From positions 3,720,001 to 3,784,000 of the forward strand of contig NZ_OZ245776.1 of NCBI RefSeq assembly GCF_965227735.1: a DNA stretch of 64,000 nucleotides, written 5' to 3'. Both the position numbers and the translations under genes were made by a program. Numbering within the stretch: position 1 is the first letter of the stretch; every line of letters starts with the position of its first letter. This DNA is from Larkinella sp965227735 (lineage in GTDB: Bacteria > Bacteroidota > Bacteroidia > Cytophagales > Spirosomataceae). Below, piece after piece: positions 26,686 through 35,785 of this stretch. Under the pieces are notes generated by a model, which was not told where the DNA came from, ran no database searches, and saw only the letters and a program-made list of their open reading frames with translations.

Positions 26686-28254
26686 ATGAATCTGATTATT
26701 TCTTCCAAAGTCAAATCCCTGCTGATGCTGTCGGTCCTGGCCACGGGCCTCGGTTGCTCGGATCTCAAGGAAAACCCCGATTTTATCAATCCCGACACGT
26801 TTTATAAATCGGCTACGGAACTGGAACTGGGCGTCAACGGTATTTACGACGATCTGAACTCCGGCTATTCCGGCTATTTCTACGACCGCTACGTATTTGA
26901 GTGTTTGACGGGCGACCAGATCGGCTGGGAAAAAGGTCCGCTTCAATACAACCTGGGCAACGTCAGCTCGGCCGACGAATACATTGAAGCCTACTGGTCA
27001 ATCAGTTACCGTTCTATCAACCGCGCTAATGCGGTGATCGAAACCGCCGATGCGATGAAAGATCCATCCAACGACGCCCTGGTGAAACGCCTGAAGGGTG
27101 AAGCGCAGTTTCTGCGGGCATTCTACTACTACGGTTTGCTGAGCTATTTCGATAACCCTCCGCTAACGACCAAATCGACCAAGGGAATCAGCGAATTACC
27201 GTCGAATGCGGGTGGAAAACGCGCCGTGATCGACCAGATTTATGCCGATGCCAAGGCCGCTGCCGAAGTATTACCCGCTGCCTATACCGGAGCCAACGCC
27301 GGACGGGCGACAAAATGGGCGGCCAAATCGATTCTGATGAAAGCCCAGCTCTGGGATGAAAAATGGGCCGACGCCAAAACCACCGCCGAAGACATCATCA
27401 ACAACAGCGGGCTTCAGTTGTACGAAAACTTCGGTTATAACTTCGATCTGGCGCATGAAAACCAGGGTGAACGGATTTTTGAAGGCCAGGTTTCGGCAGC
27501 CGCCAACGCCAGCGAGTGGAATGTGCACTCGGCCCACTTTAACCCGGAAGATTATCCGAGCGAACTGGGCGGTGCGGGCTGGAGCTGGCTGAGTGCGACG
27601 CAGGAATTCCGGGCTTCGTACGACAGCAAGGACAAACGCATCGACGCCACGTTCATCGAATCGTATCCAACGGGGCGCCTGGGTAAAGTCAATGGGCAGT
27701 ATCCGATTGTGAAATGGAGCCCGACAGCGGATTTCAACCTCTCCCGGTTTGGCGGTATTGTCAAAGCCGATGCCAACCCGGCCGATCCCAATCAACTGGT
27801 TTTTGGTAAAGCGTGGGCGGGTAAGCTGGTAGAATTGGGTATCAACTACAACAACACCGAAAAGAACACCATTTACATCCGGTTGGCCGACATTCTGCTG
27901 GGCCATTCCGAAGCCTGCAACGAAAGCAATACGGGCGACAAGTTCATGGGAATCAACAAGGTACGCGCCCGCGCCGGTCTGACGGCTCTGAGCGGTTTGA
28001 GCCAGTCGGCGTTGCGGGATGCGATCATCAAGGAGCGCGAGCAGGAATTTGTGTTCGAGCAGGTGATGTATCCGGAACTGCGTCGCAAAAGTAAACCGGG
28101 CGGACAGCCTGATTACCTGGGTGAGCGAATCAACCACTACATCACGAAATACAAAGTGGGCCGAACCCTCAAACCGCGCGATTATGTGCTTCCGCTCCCG
28201 CTGAAAGAGATGCAGGGTAATCCGAACGTAACGCAAAACCCGGTGTGGCAGTAA
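26686..28254 (+). CDS. SusD/RagB family nutrient-binding lipoprotein
   Basis: 522 residues with a lipoprotein signal ending at Cys24 (LATGLGCSDLKENP). The family pattern is clear: PDTFYKSATELELGVNGIYD near the N-terminus, helical TPR-like repeats in the first half (GEAQFLRAFYYYGLLSYF), and the C-terminal RDAIIKEREQEFVFE and LPLPLKEMQGNPNVTQNP. It sits on the outer face of the outer membrane and closes over its SusC partner to capture glycans. It is the second gene of the susCD operon and is followed by a palindrome and a terminator. Confidence 0.96.
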   Translation: MNLIISSKVKSLLMLSVLATGLGCSDLKENPDFINPDTFYKSATELELGVNGIYDDLNSGYSGYFYDRYVFECLTGDQIGWEKGPLQYNLGNVSSADEYIEAYWSISYRSINRANAVIETADAMKDPSNDALVKRLKGEAQFLRAFYYYGLLSYFDNPPLTTKSTKGISELPSNAGGKRAVIDQIYADAKAAAEVLPAAYTGANAGRATKWAAKSILMKAQLWDEKWADAKTTAEDIINNSGLQLYENFGYNFDLAHENQGERIFEGQVSAAANASEWNVHSAHFNPEDYPSELGGAGWSWLSATQEFRASYDSKDKRIDATFIESYPTGRLGKVNGQYPIVKWSPTADFNLSRFGGIVKADANPADPNQLVFGKAWAGKLVELGINYNNTEKNTIYIRLADILLGHSEACNESNTGDKFMGINKVRARAGLTALSGLSQSALRDAIIKEREQEFVFEQVMYPELRRKSKPGGQPDYLGERINHYITKYKVGRTLKPRDYVLPLPLKEMQGNPNVTQNPVWQ

Positions 28255-28260
28255 TAGTTG

Positions 28261-28322
28261 CCCCCAACCCCCTAAAGGGGGCTTAACATCCGGATTTTAA
28301 GCCCCCTTTAGGGGGTTGGGGG
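28261..28322. repeat. Palindromic repeat element after susD
   Basis: Perfect 26-bp arms (28261-28286 and 28297-28322) around a 10-nt centre. The arm contains CCCCCTAAAGGGGG and the centre holds TCCGGAT, as in the copy inside the DUF5107 gene at 18913. It begins seven bases after the susD stop codon and may help end the transcript. Confidence 0.88.
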
Positions 28323-28324
28323 TG

Positions 28325-28358
28325 ATCAAAAAAGGGCTTTCACAAGCCCTTTTTTGAT
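28325..28358. terminator. Terminator after susCD
   Basis: A perfect 15-bp stem (28325-28339 with 28344-28358) and 4-nt loop, with A-rich and T-rich ends. It separates susD from the FG-GAP gene 27 bp further on. Confidence 0.88.
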
Positions 28359-28384
28359 GTCTGTTTTTTAGCGACCTTGCCTGT

Positions 28385-31300
28385 ATGAAGTACCTATTCC
28401 TGCTGCCGGTTTTCCTATGCATCCTGGCTTGCGAGCAAAAGACGAAGACACTCTTCACTACCTTGCCAGTCTCGCAAACCGGCGTCCATTTTCAGAATAC
28501 CGTTACCGAAAACGACTCCTTTAACCTGGTCGATTATTATTACGTTTACAACGGCGGGGGCGTCGCCGTTGGTGATTTGAACAACGACAACCTGCCGGAT
28601 CTGTATTTCACCGGCAATCAGGTGGGTGACCGGATCTATGTGAATACCACCAAACCCGGTTCGGGTTCGCCCACCTTTGAGGACGTGACGGACAAGGCCG
28701 TTATTCAGAAAGGCGGCTGGTCGACAGGCGTCACGATGGCAGATGTGAACGCCGACGGACTGCTGGATATTTACGTCTGCAAGTCGGGCAATTACGAAGG
28801 AAGCCGCCGGAAAAACCAGTTGTACATCAACAAAGGAAACTTTCGCTTCGAGGAAAGCGCCGAGCGCTACGGTCTGGCCGATACCAGTTACACCAACCAG
28901 GCTACCTTTTTTGACTTCGACAAAGACGGCGATCTGGACCTTTTCCTGCTGACCAGCACGAATCTGATTCGCAATCCGAATCAGGTGACGCCGGTCATTG
29001 CCGACGGTTCCGGACTGGCCAACGACAAGCTGTTCCGCAACGATTCGGAGGCATCGGGACCCCGGTTTACGGACGTGACCAAAGCGGCCGGTATTCTGCA
29101 CGACGGTTTCGGGCTGGGACTCACGATCGCCGATTTTAACCAGGACGGCTGGGAAGATATTTACGTCGCCAACGACTTTCTGGCGAACGATTTTCTGTAT
29201 GTCAACAACCAGAACGGGACGTTCAGTGAAGTCAGCAAAACGTATTTCAAGCACCACAGCCAGTTTTCGATGGGCTGCGATGCCGCCGATATCAACAACG
29301 ACGGCTTACCGGATCTGGTCGTAGCCGACATGCTGCCTGCCGACAACGAGCAGCGTAAAAAAATGGCGGGACCGGCTAATTATCAGCAATTTGAAAGCAT
29401 TACCCGCCAGGGGTACCACCCGCAATTTATGCGGAATATGTTGCAGGTGAACGGCGGAAAAGCCCCCGACGGCCGGATGGTTTTCTCCGAAATCGGGCAG
29501 TTCGCCGGAGTTTCGGCCACCGACTGGAGCTGGTCGCCCTTGCTGGCCGATCTGGACAACGACGGCTGGCGGGATCTGGTCATCACCAACGGCTATCTGC
29601 GTGACATCACCGATCTGGATTTTGTGTCGTTCAACGACTCCTTCGCGCAGGGAAACCGGACGCCCGAAGAAATTAATGCGTATTTGCGGCAGGGCGCACC
29701 CAAAATGCCGAGCATCAAAAAGGCCAACCGGTTTTTTCGAAACCGTCGCGATCTGACCTTTGATGATGTGACCGCCACCTGGTTTGGCGCGGAAACCTCC
29801 CTGTCGAATGGTTCAGCCTACGCCGATCTGGACCGCGACGGTGATCTGGATTTAATCGTCAACAACATCAACCAGGACGCGTATATCCTGCAAAACAATA
29901 CCGCCAACACGCATTACCTGCAAGTGAAACTACGAGGCCCGAAACAGAATCCGTTCGGCCTGGGCGCGGGGGTGACCCTCTTTAGCAAAGGGTTAACGCA
30001 AACGCATCATCAGGCTGTTACAAAAGGCTATCAATCGTCCGTCGATTACATCATTCATTTTGGCTTGGGTGCTAACAAAACCGTTGATTCCCTGCGGATT
30101 GTCTGGCCGGACGGCAAATCGCAGACGCTGAAAAAACCGGCCATCGACCGGCTTTTAACACTGAATTATCAGCAAGCTGCCAAAACCGTTCAGCAACCTG
30201 AAAACCGCCCGCCAACCTTACTGACCGACATCACCCGAACATCCGGGATTCAGTTTACCCATCAGGAAGAGTCCTATCTGGATTACAATCAGGAACCGCT
30301 TTTGCCGCACAAACTCTCGCAACAAGGCCCGAAACTGGCGGCTGGCGACGTCAACGGCGACGGTCTGGAAGATCTGTTCGTGGGCGGTTCGTTCCGGCAC
30401 TACGGAAAATTGCTGATTCAGACATCGGCGGGGCGGTTTATCGAAAAACCGTATACCGATGAATCGTTGCCGAAAGACGAAGAGGATGTCGGGGCGCTGC
30501 TGTTCGATGCCGACGGCGACGGCGACCAGGATTTGTACATTGTCAGCGGCTCGAATGAATATTACGACGGTTCGGAATTTTATCAGGATCGGCTGTATCT
30601 CAACGACGGAAAAGGCAAGTTTACGGCGGCAACCGACCAATTGCCAGCCATCCGGCACAGCGGTTCGTGTGTGCTGGCGGTTGATATTGACAAAGACGGC
30701 GACCTCGACCTGTTCCGGGGGGGGCGATTGAAAGCGTTACAATATCCGCTACCCGGCGAAAGCTATGTATTGATCAACGATGGCGGACGCTTTCGGGATG
30801 CGACGGACGAGCTGGCCCCCAACCTGCGAAATGTCGGCATGGTAACCGATGCGGTTTGGGCCGACATCGACCGCGATTCATGGCCGGATCTGGTGGTGGT
30901 GGGCGAAATGATGCCGATTACAGTTTTCAAAAATAACCGGGGAAAGTTGGCTCAACAACCGATGGATGCGCTGAAAGGCTCGGAAGGATTCTGGAATTGC
31001 ATTCGTTCCGGCGATTTTGATCACGACGGCGATGTCGATTTTGTGATTGGCAATCTGGGGCTGAACAGCCGTTATCGGGTGTCGCCCAGCCAGCCCATGC
31101 GCGTTTACGCGGGTGATTACGACAACAACGGTCGGCTCGACGCCATTGCTACGTATTACCTGGACGGGATTGAATACCCGATTGCATCCCGCGACGAACT
31201 GGGTCGGCAGTTGCCCCTCATCAAAAAACAGTTTACCAATTACGCCCTGTACGCCAAAGCCAAAGTCACCGACCTGCTGACGCCCGAACGGCAAAAAATC

Positions 31301-31696
31301 AGCACGGTTTTGCAGGCCTGCTGGCAGCAAAGTGTGTTGCTGGAAAATACCGGCGGCAGTTTCCAGATCAAACCGTTACCAGCTCTGGCCCAGTGGGCGC
31401 CCATCCAGAGTTTGCTGGTGGAAGACATCGATCAGGATGGCCATCTGGACGTGCTGGCGGTTGGAAACGCGTACGATGCCGAGTCGGTGGCCGGACAATA
31501 CGATGCCATGACGGGACTCGTTCTGAAAGGGGACGGAAAAGGCGGTTTTCAGCCATTGCTGTTTCCGCAAAGCGGTTTTCTGGCGGATGGGGATTGCAAA
31601 TTCATCGTTGGACTCAACAACAGTCCGGCCCAACGGCTGATTGTGGTGTCGGCCAACAAAGGCGCATTGCAGGTTTTTCGTCCCCGGAAGAACTAG
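28385..31696 (+). CDS. FG-GAP/VCBS repeat lipoprotein with UnbV/ASPIC domain (CRTAC1-like)
   Basis: 1103 residues with a lipoprotein signal ending at Cys16 (FLCILAC). About fourteen calcium-loop motifs of the DxNxDGxxD type mark FG-GAP/VCBS propeller blades, for example DLNNDNLPDLYF, DFDKDGDLDLFL, DINNDGLPDLVV and DIDQDGHLDVLA. They fall into two groups on either side of an UnbV/ASPIC-like segment (about 510-600, LGAGVTLFSKG ... IVWPDGKSQTL). In Bacteroidota such proteins often follow SusC/SusD pairs and are thought to bind glycans or proteins at the surface. It is separated from susD by a terminator, so it may rely on read-through or its own promoter. It ends with a 4-bp convergent overlap with the HxlR gene. 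Confidence 0.9.
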   Translation: MKYLFLLPVFLCILACEQKTKTLFTTLPVSQTGVHFQNTVTENDSFNLVDYYYVYNGGGVAVGDLNNDNLPDLYFTGNQVGDRIYVNTTKPGSGSPTFEDVTDKAVIQKGGWSTGVTMADVNADGLLDIYVCKSGNYEGSRRKNQLYINKGNFRFEESAERYGLADTSYTNQATFFDFDKDGDLDLFLLTSTNLIRNPNQVTPVIADGSGLANDKLFRNDSEASGPRFTDVTKAAGILHDGFGLGLTIADFNQDGWEDIYVANDFLANDFLYVNNQNGTFSEVSKTYFKHHSQFSMGCDAADINNDGLPDLVVADMLPADNEQRKKMAGPANYQQFESITRQGYHPQFMRNMLQVNGGKAPDGRMVFSEIGQFAGVSATDWSWSPLLADLDNDGWRDLVITNGYLRDITDLDFVSFNDSFAQGNRTPEEINAYLRQGAPKMPSIKKANRFFRNRRDLTFDDVTATWFGAETSLSNGSAYADLDRDGDLDLIVNNINQDAYILQNNTANTHYLQVKLRGPKQNPFGLGAGVTLFSKGLTQTHHQAVTKGYQSSVDYIIHFGLGANKTVDSLRIVWPDGKSQTLKKPAIDRLLTLNYQQAAKTVQQPENRPPTLLTDITRTSGIQFTHQEESYLDYNQEPLLPHKLSQQGPKLAAGDVNGDGLEDLFVGGSFRHYGKLLIQTSAGRFIEKPYTDESLPKDEEDVGALLFDADGDGDQDLYIVSGSNEYYDGSEFYQDRLYLNDGKGKFTAATDQLPAIRHSGSCVLAVDIDKDGDLDLFRGGRLKALQYPLPGESYVLINDGGRFRDATDELAPNLRNVGMVTDAVWADIDRDSWPDLVVVGEMMPITVFKNNRGKLAQQPMDALKGSEGFWNCIRSGDFDHDGDVDFVIGNLGLNSRYRVSPSQPMRVYAGDYDNNGRLDAIATYYLDGIEYPIASRDELGRQLPLIKKQFTNYALYAKAKVTDLLTPERQKISTVLQACWQQSVLLENTGGSFQIKPLPALAQWAPIQSLLVEDIDQDGHLDVLAVGNAYDAESVAGQYDAMTGLVLKGDGKGGFQPLLFPQSGFLADGDCKFIVGLNNSPAQRLIVVSANKGALQVFRPRKN

Positions 31697-32034
31697 ATTA
31701 CGGTTCTATGGTGCTTCGCCCAGCTAATCATTTCACTCAGCAACGGCCACAACGTTTTGCAATACTCCGTGATTTCATATTCGATGAGGACGGGCGTTTC
31801 ATTATGAACCGTTCTGGTTACTAACTTATTCATCTCCAGCTCTTTCAGCTCTTTTGAAAGCATCCTGAACGTGATATTCGGGATGCTTTTGGCAATTTCC
31901 CGGTAGCGCTTGTGGCCGCTGCTTAGCGATACGATGATCAATACTTTCCATTTACCGCTGATGACATACAAGGTGTCCTGAATGTATTTCAGATCGGTTG
32001 GGCAACTGAAGTTGCAGACGTATTCCTCTTTCAT
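31693..32034 (-). CDS. HxlR family transcriptional regulator
   Basis: 113 residues from the ATG at 32034 (MKEEYVCNFSCPTD), chosen because HxlR proteins are about this length; the frame stays open further upstream but enters the divergent gene. The family core is clear: YVISGKWKVLIIVSL, RYREIAKSIPNITFRMLSKELKELE, NKLVTRTVHNETPVLIEYEIT. HxlR proteins are winged-helix dimers that often sense reactive carbonyls or redox state, sometimes through an N-terminal cysteine; here Cys residues occur at 7 and 11. It is divergent from the SDR gene with a palindromic region between them, the usual regulator and target layout. Confidence 0.9.
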   Translation of the reverse strand: MKEEYVCNFSCPTDLKYIQDTLYVISGKWKVLIIVSLSSGHKRYREIAKSIPNITFRMLSKELKELEMNKLVTRTVHNETPVLIEYEITEYCKTLWPLLSEMISWAKHHRTVI

Positions 32035-32061
32035 TTTGTGGGTGCTATTCCCGATGATAGC

Positions 32062-32114
32062 GCTATACCTTAGTATACTGCACACAAATGTATAGCAACT
32101 GGCGCATACTTTTG
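32062..32114. promoter_or_regulatory. HxlR/SDR divergent operator region and SDR -7 box
   Basis: Several inverted repeats are packed here: GCTATAC (32062-32068) with GTATAGC (32090-32096), TATAC/GTATA (32064-32077) and the perfect palindrome AGTATACT (32072-32079). TACTTTTG at 32107-32114 is a full match to the -7 consensus for the SDR gene. Binding by the HxlR protein would sit just upstream of it. Confidence 0.6.
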
Positions 32115-32134
32115 CAGCCATACTAAAAACGAAC

Positions 32135-32884
32135 ATGAAAAAGTTAGCAAACAAAGTCGCCGTGGTCACCGGTGGTAACAGCGGGATTGGTTTATCAACC
32201 GCCATACTATTTGCCGAACAGGGGGCCAGCGTAGCCATTACAGGCCGCAACCCGATTTCTTTAGACAGTGCCGTAGAAGCCATAGGCCACGGAACGGTCG
32301 GCATCGTCAGTGATGTTTCCGATGTAAACAACATCACAAAAGCGTATGAAAAAGTAAGCGAAGTGTTTGGCAAGATTGATGTACTGGTCGTCAATGCGGG
32401 TGTAAATCATGCCGGGCCGTTGGCCGACTATACGGAAGAACAATTCGATCAGATCAGCGACATCAATTTCAAAGGGGCCTTTTTTTCGGTGCAGCGCGCG
32501 TTGCCGTATTTAAATGATGGAGCTTCCGTTATTCTGACTTCCAGCGCCGTAAACGAAAAAGGATTCAGCAATGGGGCGGCTTATTCGGCAACAAAAGCGG
32601 CCGTCCGGTCGTTAGCCCGAAGTTTTTCGACCGAATTGATGGACCGAAATATCCGGGTGAATGTTCTGTCGCCCGGCGCGATTGACACCCCATTTTTCGG
32701 TAGGGGTGGGGCCTCACCGGAGGAAGTCGATGGCACCAAAGCATACATGGCTACCATCATTCCCGCGAAACGGTTGGGGACGGTTGAGGAAGTTGCGGAA
32801 GGATTTCTCTATTTAGCCTCCGACGCTTCGAAATATATGGTCGGTTCCGAACTCGTCATGGATGGTGGTGTAAAAACGCTGTAA
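32135..32884 (+). CDS. Short-chain dehydrogenase/reductase (SDR)
   Basis: 249 residues, a classical SDR. The cofactor motif TGGNSGIG (12-19), NAG (87-89) and the catalytic Ser136/137, Tyr150 and Lys154 (YSATK) are all present. SDRs oxidise or reduce alcohols and ketones with NAD(P)(H). The substrate is unknown. The divergent HxlR gene and the palindromes between them suggest it is induced by a small reactive compound that the enzyme removes. The pair lies between the FG-GAP gene and the cytochrome/DUF1553 operon and has no other visible link to them. Confidence 0.92.
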   Translation: MKKLANKVAVVTGGNSGIGLSTAILFAEQGASVAITGRNPISLDSAVEAIGHGTVGIVSDVSDVNNITKAYEKVSEVFGKIDVLVVNAGVNHAGPLADYTEEQFDQISDINFKGAFFSVQRALPYLNDGASVILTSSAVNEKGFSNGAAYSATKAAVRSLARSFSTELMDRNIRVNVLSPGAIDTPFFGRGGASPEEVDGTKAYMATIIPAKRLGTVEEVAEGFLYLASDASKYMVGSELVMDGGVKTL

Positions 32885-32902
32885 CAAGTTACCAAAACCG
32901 TA

Positions 32903-32964
32903 AAATTATCCATGTAAAGCAAAATTTGCTCCATTCCGATTAGGATTATGGCTGACTAAATTTG
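32903..32964 (+). promoter_or_regulatory. Putative AraC-type operator/promoter C (before the cytochrome/DUF1553 operon)
   Basis: TATCCAT at 32907-32913 and GCTCCAT at 32928-32934 are 21 bp apart; after 26 nt comes TAAATTTG at 32957-32964, a full -7 match. Transcription would start near 32971, which excludes the in-frame TTG at 32962 as the protein start and favours ATG 32998. Confidence 0.72.
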
Positions 32965-32997
32965 TGTAGAACCAATACCGCCCGGTTAGGGCCGCGT

Positions 32998-35784
32998 ATG
33001 AACACAAAAGTCATTGTCGTCAGTGGAGCCCTGGTCGGAGTGGGCCTGTTGTTGTCGTCCTTCCTGGGCTGGTTCGAGGAGCGCGTCGACTTCAACACCC
33101 AGGTCAAACCGTTGCTGAATAAAAACTGCATTGCCTGCCACGGGGGCGTCAAAAAAGCCGGGGGTTTTTCCGTCTTGTTTCGACACGAAGCCGTCGCACC
33201 GACGAAATCGGGCAAACCCGCGATCGTTCCCGGTGATGCCGACGCCAGTGAAATGATTCGTCGGTTAACGCTGACCGATCACGACGAACGGATGCCGCTG
33301 GAGGCACCTCCCCTGAAACCCGAAGAAATTGAAACCCTCCGCAACTGGATCGATCAGGGCGCGGAATGGGGGGATCACTGGGCGTATACCCGCATTGAAA
33401 AACCGGAAATTCCTCAAATTGGTACGTTCTGGAGTCGGTTAGGAATATCCATTCCGGGATTAGCCAAAAATGACGAAACTGACTGGGTCAAAAACGAGAT
33501 CGATCCGTTTGTGCTCGAAAAACTCCGGGGCCAATCGCTGAAACCGTCACCGGAAACCGACCGCGCTACGCTTATCCGGCGCGTTACCCTTGACCTGACC
33601 GGGTTGCCGCCCACCCAGCAGGAAGTCGCTGATTTTGTGAAAGATCAATCGCCGAATGCGTACGAAAAGGTTGTCGACCGGCTTCTGGCTTCACCGGCGT
33701 ATGGTGAACGCTGGACGGCGCTCTGGCTCGATCTGGCCCGGTATGCCGATTCGAAAGGCTACGAAAAAGATACCGAACGAAAAATCTGGCGGTACCGCGA
33801 CTGGGTGATCAAGGCCTTCAACCAGGATATGCCCTACAACCAGTTCACCATCGAACAACTGGCTGGGGATTTGCTACCCAACCCGACTGACGATCAATTC
33901 ATTGCGACCGGTTTTCACCGCAACACGATGACCAACGACGAGGGCGGCACGCAGGACGAGGAATTCCGGGTTGCTGCGGTGCTGGATCGGGTCAACACGA
34001 CCTGGGACGTGTTTCAGGGAACGACGTTTGCCTGTGTGCAGTGTCACAGCCACCCCTACGACCCGTTTGTTCACGATGAATATTACAAGTATCTGGCCTT
34101 TTTCAATAACACCCGCGACGAGGACGTTCAGACCGATACGCCGACTTTGCGGTTTTTCAAGGATCAAGATTCGGTGAAGGTAGCCGAGTTGAAAAACTGG
34201 GTTTCGTCGCATACGAAGCAGCCCCAGCCGGTGCAGGAACTGGTGAATTTTGTCCGGCTGACGGAGCCTAAAATCAACTCACACGATTTTGATCAGTATG
34301 TCAATGCGTCGCTGCTGGATGCCAAGTTTTTCGGTGTGCAGCACGGCGGATCGGCGCGAATCAAAAGCGTCAACCTGAACGGAACCAACCGCCTGATTAT
34401 GGCGATTGGAACGAATGCCGAAAAGGCGGTTTTGACACTCCACCAGGACAGCCCGACCGGCCCGACGCTGTTGACGATTCCTGTACCCAAAACCGGTAGC
34501 CAATGGCGCGATACGGTGATGATTTACGCGCTGCCGACGGTTTCGGGGCGTCATCATGTGTATCTAACAATGGACAGCCCGAAGCAACCGAAGGATTGGA
34601 CGATGATCAAATGGGTGTCGTTTCGACCGGCCTTGCCGGGAACTTCGGCAACGGTTTTGAGCGATATGGATCACAAACTCCAGGCGGTGCTGAACGCCAA
34701 ACCGGAATCGACGCCGGTTTTGTTCGAAGGGAAAGGCGATTTTGCCCGGAAAACGCACGTATTCGACCGGGGCAACTGGCTCGTGAAAGGAAAACCGGTG
34801 CAACCCGACGTCCCCAAATCACTGCCACCCTTGCCCACTGATTCAACCGGAAAACCAGTTCCCCGCAACCGCCTGGGGCTCGCGTTGTGGATGGTGAATC
34901 GCGATCATCCGCTAACCGCGCGGGTAGCCGTCAACCGCTTCTGGGAGCAACTTTTCGGAACCGGGCTCGCCGAAACCGTGGAAGATTTAGGGACGCAGGG
35001 CATTCCGCCTACCCACCGGGAATTGCTGGATTATCTGGCCACTGAATTCATGGAAACCGATCACTGGTCGGTGAAACGCCTGCTAAAACGCATGGTTCTG
35101 TCAGCTACCTACCGCCAGCGTTCGGAAGCTTCGGCAGATCTGGTCGCAAAAGACCCCTTCAACCGCTGGCTGGCTCGGGGTCCCCGCGTGCGGCTGACGG
35201 CCGAGCAGGTCCGCGATCAGGCGCTGGCCACCAGCGGCTTATTGAGTTCGAAACGGTTTGGGCCGAGTGTGAAACCGTCGCAGCCCGACGGCATCTGGCA
35301 ATCGCCCTACAACGGCGAAAGCTGGAAACTGAGCGAGGGCGAAGATAAATATCGCCGGGCACTCTATACGTACTGGAAACGCACCTCTCCCTATCCGTCG
35401 ATGATCACCTTTGACAGTCCGAGCCGGGAGTTTTGTCAGGTTCGGCGCATTCGGACCAACACGCCTTTGCAGGCCCTCGTGACACTGAACGACCCGGTTT
35501 TTATCGAATCGGCGCAAACGCTGGCGGCTATGATGCAGAAACAAGGAAAAACCGCCGACCAACAAATTCAGGCCGGTTTTCGGCAAGTCATGCAGCGGAA
35601 TCCGGCCCCTCAAAAATTGGCTGTGCTGGTGAAGCTGTATCAAAAAGCAGAGACCTATTACCAACAGCATCCGACCGATGCACAGAAGTTAGTGGCAAGC
35701 AAAGAGGCTACTCCGCAGTTGGCAGCCCTCCTAATCACCGCCAATACAATGCTCAATCTGGATGAAGTGATCACCAAAGAATAA
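32998..35784 (+). CDS. Cytochrome-c-like (PSCyt1), DUF1549 and DUF1553 protein
   Basis: 928 residues from ATG 32998. An N-terminal membrane anchor or signal (VIVVSGALVGVGLLLSSFLG) is followed by a single haem motif CIACH (44-48) of the planctomycete cytochrome type. Next come DUF1549 (VTLDLTGLPPTQQEVADF, LASPAYGERWTALWLDLARY) and a C-terminal DUF1553 (HPLTARVAVNRFWEQLFGTG, RQVMQRNPAP). Such proteins are abundant in Planctomycetes and some Bacteroidota, are exported, and tend to lie with sulfatase or glycan genes; their reaction is not established. The DUF1501 gene starts one base after the stop. Operator C links the pair to the SusCD region. Confidence 0.9.
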   Translation: MNTKVIVVSGALVGVGLLLSSFLGWFEERVDFNTQVKPLLNKNCIACHGGVKKAGGFSVLFRHEAVAPTKSGKPAIVPGDADASEMIRRLTLTDHDERMPLEAPPLKPEEIETLRNWIDQGAEWGDHWAYTRIEKPEIPQIGTFWSRLGISIPGLAKNDETDWVKNEIDPFVLEKLRGQSLKPSPETDRATLIRRVTLDLTGLPPTQQEVADFVKDQSPNAYEKVVDRLLASPAYGERWTALWLDLARYADSKGYEKDTERKIWRYRDWVIKAFNQDMPYNQFTIEQLAGDLLPNPTDDQFIATGFHRNTMTNDEGGTQDEEFRVAAVLDRVNTTWDVFQGTTFACVQCHSHPYDPFVHDEYYKYLAFFNNTRDEDVQTDTPTLRFFKDQDSVKVAELKNWVSSHTKQPQPVQELVNFVRLTEPKINSHDFDQYVNASLLDAKFFGVQHGGSARIKSVNLNGTNRLIMAIGTNAEKAVLTLHQDSPTGPTLLTIPVPKTGSQWRDTVMIYALPTVSGRHHVYLTMDSPKQPKDWTMIKWVSFRPALPGTSATVLSDMDHKLQAVLNAKPESTPVLFEGKGDFARKTHVFDRGNWLVKGKPVQPDVPKSLPPLPTDSTGKPVPRNRLGLALWMVNRDHPLTARVAVNRFWEQLFGTGLAETVEDLGTQGIPPTHRELLDYLATEFMETDHWSVKRLLKRMVLSATYRQRSEASADLVAKDPFNRWLARGPRVRLTAEQVRDQALATSGLLSSKRFGPSVKPSQPDGIWQSPYNGESWKLSEGEDKYRRALYTYWKRTSPYPSMITFDSPSREFCQVRRIRTNTPLQALVTLNDPVFIESAQTLAAMMQKQGKTADQQIQAGFRQVMQRNPAPQKLAVLVKLYQKAETYYQQHPTDAQKLVASKEATPQLAALLITANTMLNLDEVITKE

Positions 35785-35785
35785 C

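Noticed and set aside
32962..32997. Longer start (TTG 32962) for the cytochrome/DUF1553 protein
   Set aside because: It overlaps the -7 box TAAATTTG, so it would lie upstream of the transcript start. ATG 32998 begins a proper membrane or signal segment.
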